A stretch of DNA of 17,912 nt from an uncultured Treponema sp. (GTDB lineage Bacteria > Spirochaetota > Spirochaetia > Treponematales > Treponemataceae): the NCBI GenBank assembly GCA_947176045.1, contig CAMWPF010000008.1:1-17912 (forward strand), read 5' to 3'. The notes under the pieces were generated by a model. It saw only the letters and a list, made by a program, of their open reading frames with translations, had not been told where the DNA came from and ran no database searches. Of this stretch, positions 7,617-17,912 are shown one piece after another. A program made the translations under genes and the position numbers. Every line of letters starts with the position of its first letter. Position 1 is the stretch's first letter.

Positions 7617-8048
7617 ATGGCAACAAAAAAGGTAACGGCCGTCATCAAATTGCAGTGCCCTGCCGGCGCGGCAACTCCGGCTCCTCCGATCGGCCCTGCC
7701 CTTGGACCGCATGGCGTCAGCGCGCCGAAGTTTGTCCAGGAATTCAACGACAGAACGAAGAACATGGAGAAGGGGCTGATCATTCCGGTTGTTCTGACGG
7801 TGTATCAGGACAAATCCTACACATTCATTTTGAAGACGCCCCCCGCCGCCGTCCTCATCAAGAAGGCGTTGAAGTTGGAAAAGGGATCCGGCAACCCGCT
7901 CCGCGACAAGGTGGGAACGCTTTCGCAGAAAGATCTTGAAGAAATCGCGAAGACGAAGCTTCCCGATGTGAACGCGAACGATCTTGAGGCGGCAAAGAAA
8001 ATCATCGCTGGTACTGCGCGCAGTATGGGCGTAGAGGTGGAGCACTAA
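7617..8048 (+). CDS. rplK: 50S ribosomal protein L11
   Basis: A 143-residue L11, the GTPase-centre protein that binds 23S rRNA with L10/L12. The Pro-rich N-terminal domain (PAPPIGPALGPHGV, about 22-35) and the RNA-binding C-terminal domain (LKTPPAAVLIKKA, about 72-84, through IAGTARSMGVEVE at the end) are intact. The wording GPHGVSAPKF replaces the commoner GQHGVNI, as I recall it in treponemes. AAGGAG lies 6 bases before the ATG. rplA follows after one base. Confidence 0.97.
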   Translation: MATKKVTAVIKLQCPAGAATPAPPIGPALGPHGVSAPKFVQEFNDRTKNMEKGLIIPVVLTVYQDKSYTFILKTPPAAVLIKKALKLEKGSGNPLRDKVGTLSQKDLEEIAKTKLPDVNANDLEAAKKIIAGTARSMGVEVEH

Positions 8049-8049
8049 T

Positions 8050-8730
8050 ATGAAACATGGAAAGAAATATCGCGCATCCGCTGCAAAATATGACCTTGCA
8101 AAGAAATACGGTGTTGTCTCCGCCTGTGATATGGTGAAGGACATGAAGCTGGCGAAATTCGACGAGACGGTGGAGGCGCATATTTCCCTGCGCCTTGAAA
8201 AATCTGCGTCCGTCCGCGACACGCTTGTCTTCCCGAACCAGTTCCGCGGCGAAAAGAAAGTCCTTGTATTCTGCAAGGATGACCGCGTGAAGGAGGCGTT
8301 GGACGCCGGCGCCGCGTATGCCGGTTCCGACGAGTACATCCAGAAGGTGAAGGATGGCTGGCTTGACTTTGATATCGCCGTCGCAACGCCGGATATGATG
8401 AAGGATGTCGGCCGCCTTGGTATGGTTCTGGGACGCCGCGGCCTCATGCCGAACCCGAAGACAGGAACGGTTACCGCGGACATCGTCAAAGCAATCGAAG
8501 AGCTGAAGAAAGGACGGACGGAATACCGCGCCGACAAAGGCGGCGTCGTCCACATTGCCGTCGGCAAATGTTCTATGGACACTGCGAAGATTGCGGAAAA
8601 CGTGAACTTGCTGATTTCCGAAATCAGCCGCAAGGCTCCGAACGGAGTTGTCGCCGGATTCATCCGTTCGATTTCCCTGAACTCAACGATGGGCCCGGGT
8701 GTCTGGATTGACACCAAGGAAGGTGAGTGA
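8050..8730 (+). CDS. rplA: 50S ribosomal protein L1
   Basis: A 226-residue L1 of normal length. The family signature (DVGRLGMVLGRRGLMPNPK, about 118-136) and the conserved ending with TMGPGVWID are present. L1 forms the mobile stalk at the ribosomal E site and in many bacteria represses its own operon by binding a leader that mimics its rRNA site. The start has GGAG at 8039-8042 inside rplK, one base after which comes the short junction, so the two genes are translationally coupled. The stop is 2 bases before the rplJ start. Confidence 0.97.
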   Translation: MKHGKKYRASAAKYDLAKKYGVVSACDMVKDMKLAKFDETVEAHISLRLEKSASVRDTLVFPNQFRGEKKVLVFCKDDRVKEALDAGAAYAGSDEYIQKVKDGWLDFDIAVATPDMMKDVGRLGMVLGRRGLMPNPKTGTVTADIVKAIEELKKGRTEYRADKGGVVHIAVGKCSMDTAKIAENVNLLISEISRKAPNGVVAGFIRSISLNSTMGPGVWIDTKEGE

Positions 8731-8732
8731 TT

Positions 8733-9356
8733 ATGGCAATGATGGCGAAGAAAATTCAGTCCGCAAAAACTGCTGCGATTGAAGATGCGAAGAAGACATT
8801 TGCGGAATACAATGATTTTATTTTTGCCGACTACCGCGGAATGACGGTTGAGCAGATTACAAATCTCCGGAAGAAGCTTCGCGAGCAGGATGCCGTCCTC
8901 AAGGTTGTGAAGAACAATTTTGCGCGCATCGCATTTGAAGGCATGGACATTGACAATGTTGCGGAGTATCTGAAAGGGCCGACCGTCATCGCGATGTCAA
9001 AAGAAGATTCCAATGTTGTTGCGAAAATCCTCTTTGACTTCACGAAGGATGCGCCGACGCTCAGCGTCAAAGGCGCCTGTCTTGGAAAGGAGATTCTTGA
9101 CGCGGCGAAAATCGAGGAATTCTCAAAGATTCCTGGAAGGAAGCAGCTGATTGCCATGCTTATGAGCGCCATGAACGGTCCTGCGCGCCAGCTGGCCGCG
9201 ACGCTCAAGGCATACGCGGAGAAGAAGGCGGAGGGCGGGGACGCGCCTGCTGCATCTGCCGCTCCGGCCGCGGACGCTCCGGCTCAAGAGGCGCCGGCCG
9301 CCGCGGAATCTGCCGCGCCTGAAGCTCCTGCCGCAGAAGCTCCCGCAGCGGAATAA
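8733..9356 (+). CDS. rplJ: 50S ribosomal protein L10 with Ala/Pro/Glu-rich C-terminal tail
   Basis: L10 anchors L7/L12 dimers to the ribosome. The core (about residues 1-165) has the FADYRGMTVEQI signature at 31-42, the KVVKNNFARIA segment at 57-67, and a C-terminal helix for L12 binding. Residues 166-207 are a 42-residue tail almost wholly of Ala, Pro and Glu, which makes the product 207 residues instead of the usual 165-180. I chose the ATG at 8733 because AGGTGA (8721-8726) is 6 bases upstream. A GTG at 8727 overlaps that ribosome site, and ATGs at 8739 and 8742 are too far away. The gene lies 2 bases after rplA, leaving no room for a separate L10 leader. Confidence 0.95.
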   Translation: MAMMAKKIQSAKTAAIEDAKKTFAEYNDFIFADYRGMTVEQITNLRKKLREQDAVLKVVKNNFARIAFEGMDIDNVAEYLKGPTVIAMSKEDSNVVAKILFDFTKDAPTLSVKGACLGKEILDAAKIEEFSKIPGRKQLIAMLMSAMNGPARQLAATLKAYAEKKAEGGDAPAASAAPAADAPAQEAPAAAESAAPEAPAAEAPAAE

Positions 9357-9372
9357 CGACATCGTCAGAAAT

Positions 9373-9408
9373 GTGCGGTCAGGCTTCATTGCTGTCGACT
9401 GTCCGCAC
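9373..9408 (+). promoter_or_regulatory. First hairpin of the rplJ-rplL gap
   Basis: GTGCGG (9373-9378) pairs with CCGCAC (9403-9408). After a T-T mismatch, CAG pairs with CTG, leaving a 16-base loop. It has no U-tract. It may protect or process the mRNA so that rplL is made in excess. Confidence 0.5.
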
Positions 9409-9413
9409 TGAAT

Positions 9414-9447
9414 CCGCGGCACGGTTTGTATGAACTGGCAGCCGCGG
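9414..9447 (+). promoter_or_regulatory. Second hairpin of the rplJ-rplL gap
   Basis: A perfect 7-bp stem CCGCGGC (9414-9420) / GCCGCGG (9441-9447) encloses an internal loop and a 5-bp CGGTT/AACTG inner stem with a 6-base loop. It follows 5 bases after the first hairpin and 46 bases before the rplL start. Confidence 0.55.
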
Positions 9448-9493
9448 CATCCTTGCAGAAAGGGTGGAAAATTATATTTGTGGAGAAGACAAT

Positions 9494-9874
9494 ATGGCAG
9501 CACTCACAACAGATCAGATTCTTGAAGCGATTTCTGGAATGACAGTTCTTGAAGTTTCCGAGCTTGTAAAGGCGATGGAAGAGAAATTTGGCGTTACGGC
9601 GGCGGCTCCTGTCGCTGTCGCGGCGGCTCCCGGCGCGGCGGCTGGTCCGGCGGAAGAGCAGACGGAATTCACCGTTACACTTGAAAGCGTTGATCCGGCG
9701 AAGAAGATTCCGGTCATCAAGGCTGTCCGCACCATCACCGGTCTCGGACTCGGCGAGGCGAAGGCTGTCGTGGAAGGCGCTCCGAAAGTCCTCAAAGAGG
9801 GCGTGAGCAAGGCTGATGCGGACAAGATGATTGCCGACATTGAGGCTGCGGGCGGAAAAGCCAGCAAGAAATAA
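9494..9874 (+). CDS. rplL: 50S ribosomal protein L7/L12
   Basis: A 126-residue L7/L12. It has an N-terminal dimerisation domain (about 1-35), an Ala/Pro/Gly hinge (about 37-55) and a C-terminal factor-binding domain with the conserved KKIPVIKAVR and GLGLGEAKAVVEGAP (about 77-103). It is the only ribosomal protein present in several copies, as dimers on L10. The start at 9494 gives the usual MAAL beginning and has GGAGAAG (9482-9488) at good spacing. A longer reading from 9464 would begin before that site. A terminator-like hairpin follows the stop. Confidence 0.97.
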   Translation: MAALTTDQILEAISGMTVLEVSELVKAMEEKFGVTAAAPVAVAAAPGAAAGPAEEQTEFTVTLESVDPAKKIPVIKAVRTITGLGLGEAKAVVEGAPKVLKEGVSKADADKMIADIEAAGGKASKK

Positions 9875-9898
9875 AGATATTCCGATTGCTTTGAAAAG

Positions 9899-9928
9899 AA
9901 AACTGCGGGGCGGAAGTCCCGCAGTTTT
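9899..9928 (+). terminator. Terminator/attenuator-like hairpin between rplL and rpoB
   Basis: A perfect 11-bp stem AAAACTGCGGG (9899-9909) / CCCGCAGTTTT (9918-9928) with an 8-base loop. The T run is only four long and is part of the stem, so leaky termination is expected. That fits its place: in E. coli an attenuator here makes rpoBC expression lower than rplL. Confidence 0.75.
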
Positions 9929-9954
9929 GCGCATTTAAAATCGTTTTTGAAGAT

Positions 9955-10018
9955 GCGCCGCCGGACTGTTTCCGCGGGGCGGCGCGTTTGCGCGCGGGTG
10001 GCACCTTGTGCGCCGCGC
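9955..10018 (+). promoter_or_regulatory. Two GC-rich hairpins in the rplL-rpoB leader
   Basis: GCGCCGCC (9955-9962) pairs perfectly with GGCGGCGC (9978-9985). A second stem follows: GCGCGG (9992-9997) with CCGCGC (10013-10018), enclosing GCAC/GTGC. Neither has a U-tract. Their pairing partly overlaps in sequence type, so alternative folds are possible. They may be RNase III processing sites or part of the attenuation control. Confidence 0.45.
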
Positions 10019-10046
10019 ATATGTTCTTTGCAAATAAAATAAAAGC

Positions 10047-10066
10047 GCCTTGTCGCCCGACGGGGC
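10047..10066. other. Small hairpin in the rplL-rpoB leader
   Basis: GCCTTGTC (10047-10054 region) pairs with GACGGGGC over about 8 bp including two G-T pairs. It is preceded by an A-rich run (about 10031-10044), so on the opposite strand it would resemble a terminator, though no minus-strand gene needs one here. The rest of the gap to 10133 shows no convincing promoter. Confidence 0.3.
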
Positions 10067-10144
10067 AATCAGCTGCTTCTGTGCTGTGCAGAGTTTGCTG
10101 CATGTAGCAGAATTCCGGCTGAATCTATATAACAGGGGGAACTG

Positions 10145-13100
10145 ATGTTCGCCAAGACCCGAACAATCAACCGGCAGTATGTCGGCAAGGACATCCAGAA
10201 TTTCATGGATGTTCCTGATTTGATTGCAATCCAAACTTCGTCGTATGAAAATTTCCTTCAAGCTGAGAAACTCCGCAGGGGGGAGCCGCTGGCAAACCAG
10301 GGGCTTCAAGAGGTGTTCGCCTCCACATTCCCGATCGACAGTCCGAATCAGGACATGTCGCTCGAATTCGAATATTATGAGCTTGACTACCAGAACATCA
10401 AATTTTCCGAATTGGAATGCAAGCAGAAGGGGCTGACGTATTCCGTCCCGTTGAAGGCCCGCATCGATTTGACGTTCCTGAATGACGGGCATATCATTCA
10501 GAAAGATATATACATGGGCGACATTCCGCTTATGACCGAGCGCGGAACGTTCATCATCAACGGCGCCGAGCGCGTCGTCGCTTCTCAGATCCACCGTTCG
10601 CCGGGCGGCATCTTCCAGCACGACAAGGTCGTATATTCTAGCCGGATCATTCCGTAACGCGGCTCCTGGCTGGAATTTGAAGTCGACCAGAAGAAGGAGC
10701 TGATTTTCGCGAAGATTGACCGCAAGAAGAAGATTCTCGGCACAATCTTCCTGCGCGCGCTGGGCTACAGCACCCGCGAGGAAATCATCCGCTGCTTCTA
10801 TTGCACGGAAACTGTCGCGGTTGCGGACACGCCGGAAGCGCGGGAGGCGCTGGTCGACCGCGTGCTCGCAAGCGCCGTCATCATTGCGGACGGAAGCGGC
10901 AGGGAAAAGCGCCTGTTCAATGCCGGCGTCCGGCTCCATCCGCACGATATTGACGAGCTGGTTGCGAGCAATGTCGGCGAAATTTGCGTCATCAAGTTCA
11001 ACACGAAGAGCAATCCGAACGACAAGGAGGAATCCAACGAATCCTTGGATTCCCAGATCATCATCAACTGCTTTGAGCGCGAGGAAGTCCGCTACGTCAA
11101 GGAAGGTTCGGTGGACAACGAGCCGACCAAGGAAGATGCGCTTGCCACTGTCTACCAGATTTTGATGCCGGGCGAGCCGATTACCGTGGACGCGGCGGAA
11201 AAGGATCTGCATTCCATGTTCTTTTCCGAACGCCGCTATGACTTGGGGCGCGTCGGACGCTACAAGCTGAACAAGAAATTCGACTACGCGGACGATGTCG
11301 CTGACTTCACGCTGGTGAAGGACGACATCATCAACACGATGAAGATCCTCATCAAAGTGTATATCGGCGAGGAGCAGATTGACGACATCGACCATCTCGG
11401 CAACCGCCGCATCCGCTGCGTCGGCGAGCTTCTGACGAACCAGCTGAAGACGGCGTTCAACCGCATGGAGCGCATCGTCAAGGAGCGCATGGGGCTGAAG
11501 GAGACGGAGACGATGAAGCCGCAGGACTTGATTTCCATCAAGCCGATTGTCGCGGCAATCAAGGAATTCTTCGGCTCAAGCCAGCTCTCCCAGTTCATGG
11601 ATCAGGTCAATCCGCTGGCGGAACTGACGCACAAGCGCCGCTTGAACGCGCTCGGTCCGGGCGGACTTTCCCGCGACCGCGCCGGCTTTGAAGTCCGCGA
11701 CGTCCATTATTCGCATTACGGCCGTATGTGTCCGATCGAGACGCCGGAAGGCCCGAACATCGGTCTGATTGTTTCCCTTGCGATGTACACGCAGATCAAC
11801 GACTACGGATTTTTGGAGGCGCCGTACCGCAAGATTGAGGACGGCAAGGGGACTGGCAAGATCGAATACCTGTCTGCCATGGACGAGGACAAATACTACA
11901 TCGGCCAGGTCGTCGAAGGAATCGGCGAGGACGGCTCCTTCCCGACGGACATGATTTCCTGCCGCAACCGCGGAAACTACACGCAGCGCAATCCGAAGGA
12001 CGTGCAGTATATGGACGTTTCGCCGCGCCAGGTCATTTCCGTGTCCGCCTCCTTGATTCCGTTCCTGGAGCATGACGACGCCAACCGCGCGCTCATGGGA
12101 TGCAATATGCAGCGGCAGGCTGTTCCGCTGCTGTTCCCGGAGCCGCCGCACGTCGGCACCGGCATGGAGCGGAAGTGCGCCTATGATTCGGGCGTCCTCG
12201 TGAAGGCGCGGCATGAAGGCGACGTCGTGTTTGTTTCCAGCGAGCTGATCAAGGTCAAGCCGACGGATCCGGGGGCGGGCGACATCAACGAGTATTCGCT
12301 GCTCAAATACCAGCGGACGAACAACGACACCTGCAACCACCAGCGTCCCGTCGTGGAAGTCGGGCAGCACGTCAGGCAGGGCGAAGTCCTTGCGGACGGA
12401 CCTGCGACGTTCAACGGAGAGCTTGCGCTCGGCCGCAACATTCTGGTCGGATTTGTTCCGTGGAACGGCTACAACTACGAGGACGCGGTTCTGATTTCGC
12501 AGCGCGTCGTCCGCGAGGATATGTACACGTCCATCCACATCAAGGAATTTTCCATCGAAGTCCGTGAGACAAAGCTCGGGCCGGAAAAAATCACCCGCGA
12601 CGTTCCGAACACTGCGGAAAAGGCGCTTGACAATCTGGATGCGGAAGGCATTGTGCGCATCGGCGCGAAGGTCCGCTCCGGAGACATTCTGGTCGGAAAG
12701 GTTACTCCGAAGAGCGAGACGGAGACGACGCCGGAATTCAAGCTGCTGAATTCGATTTTCGGCGAAAAGGCGAAGGAAGTCCGCGACAGTTCGCTCCATG
12801 TTCCGCACGGTGTGGAGGGCGTCGTCATCGACGTCCAGCGCATGAAGCGTCTTGAGGGCGATGATTTGAGTCCGGGCGTGGACGAAGTGGTCAAAGTGCT
12901 GATTGCCAACAAGCGCAAGCTGTGCGAGGGCGACAAGATGGCGGGACGCCACGGAAACAAGGGCGTCGTCGCGCGCATCCTTCCGATTGAGGCTATGCCG
13001 TACCTGGAGGACGGCACGCCGCTTGATGTCTGCCTGAATCCGCTGGGCGTTCCTTCCCGTATGAACATCGGACAGATTATGGAGTCGGAGCTGGGGATCG

Positions 13101-13688
13101 CCGGAAAGTATTTGAACCAGTTCTTTGAATCGCCGGTATTCCAGTCGCCGTCGCAGGAGCAGATTGCCGCGAAGTTGCAGGAAGCCGGACTTTCCAAGGA
13201 CTGCAAGCAGGTTGTCCGCGACGGACGCACGGGAGAACCGTTCGTCAATCCGATTTTTGTCGGCGTCATCTACTTCATGAAGCTGCACCACCTTGTTGAC
13301 GACAAGATGCACGCCCGCTCCACCGGTCCGTATTCGCTCGTAACGCAGCAGCCGCTCGGCGGAAAGGCGCAGTTCGGCGGCCAGCGCCTCGGAGAAATGG
13401 AAGTCTGGGCGCTGGAGGCATACGGCGCGGCGAACACGCTGCAGGAAATGATGACCATCAAGTCCGACGACATGAACGGCCGCTCCAAGATTTATGAATC
13501 GATTGTCAAGGGCGATCCGTCGTCCCCGGCCGGCGTGCCGGAGTCGTTCAACGTCCTTGTGCAGGAGCTGCGCGGACTGGCGCTTGACTTTACGATTTAT
13601 GACGACAAGGGCAAGCAGATTGCCCTGACAGAGCGCGATCAGGAGCTGATTGAAAAGGCGGCTTCTGGCTTTGACAAGGAGAATGCAA

Positions 13689-13696
<8 letters not shown>
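10145..13696 (+). CDS. rpoB: RNA polymerase beta subunit, interrupted by an in-frame TAA at codon 171
   Basis: Full-length beta would be 1,183 residues, including codon 171. AGGGGG (10134-10139) precedes the ATG. The N-terminal lobe runs normally up to SSRIIP, then TAA (10655-10657), then RGSWLEFE in the same frame; the family reads IIPYRGSW, so the TAA stands for a conserved Tyr. Downstream everything is intact: rifampicin-pocket cluster GSSQLSQFMDQ to ALGPGG, the CPIETPEGPNIG motif, GDKMAGRHGNKG, and the C-terminal STGPYSLVTQQPLGGKAQFGGQR region. The residue equivalent to E. coli Ser531 is Asn501, a substitution reported in naturally rifampicin-resistant treponemes and Borrelia. The stop overlaps rpoC by 8 bases (ATGCGTGA), so the subunits are translated together. 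As written, only a 170-residue fragment would be made without readthrough. A consensus error is the simplest explanation. Confidence 0.93.
10655..10657 (+). other. In-frame ochre codon replacing conserved Tyr171 of RpoB
   Basis: The codon is TAA between CCG (Pro170) and CGC (Arg172). One base change at its third position from TAT or TAC makes it. TAA is also the true stop of rpmG, rplK, rplJ and rplL in this window, so a general reassignment of TAA to Tyr is unlikely. Confidence 0.9.

Positions 13697-17912
<4,216 letters not shown>

Noticed and set aside
9453..9478. Promoter before rplL (TTGCAG and TATATT)
   Set aside because: The spacer is only 14 bases, too short for a normal sigma-70 promoter.
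10094..10133. Promoter just before rpoB (TTGCTG and TATATA)
   Set aside because: Spacing is about 25 bases and the start would fall almost on the ribosome site.

Overview
The window is a chromosomal segment from a bacterium that looks like a high-GC, Treponema-like spirochaete. Three things point there: the wording of the L1, L11, NusG and RpoB proteins as I remember those of treponemes; the order rpmG, tRNA-Trp, secE, nusG, rplK, rplA, rplJ, rplL, rpoB, rpoC; and an asparagine at the RpoB position equivalent to E. coli Ser531, a change reported for naturally rifampicin-resistant spirochaetes. Phylum-level placement is fairly confident. Genus is an inference, since no search could be run.

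Left part (1-5265, plus strand): a giant 2-hydroxyacyl-CoA dehydratase activase/dehydratase-like iron-sulfur protein, cut at its 5' end by the window edge, overlaps by four bases (ATGA) a secreted protein of unknown function. Centre-left (5285-6151, minus strand): a convergent serine O-acetyltransferase gene. Between it and the next operon, a 161-base region holds two well-formed divergent sigma-70 type promoters and an inverted repeat over the -35 element of the minus-strand promoter.

Right part (6247-17912, plus strand): the translation/transcription operon. It begins at a near-consensus promoter and runs tRNA-Thr(GGT), rpmG, tRNA-Trp(CCA), secE, nusG, rplK, rplA, rplJ, rplL, rpoB, rpoC. 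rpoC is cut at the 3' window edge but looks almost complete. Three internal gaps are rich in RNA hairpins: nusG-rplK, rplJ-rplL and rplL-rpoB. The last starts with a terminator-like hairpin that probably lowers polymerase-subunit expression relative to L7/L12. rplA-rplJ and rpoB-rpoC are tightly coupled, with no room for the usual L10 leader directly before rplJ.

The most striking anomaly is an in-frame TAA in rpoB at codon 171, where other bacteria have a conserved tyrosine. The reading frame and family conservation continue unbroken for about 1,010 codons on both sides of normal family wording, so this is either a base error in the consensus or a stop that the cell must read through. Apart from this the window is mostly core housekeeping DNA. 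I see no CRISPR array, insertion sequence, prophage or defence system.
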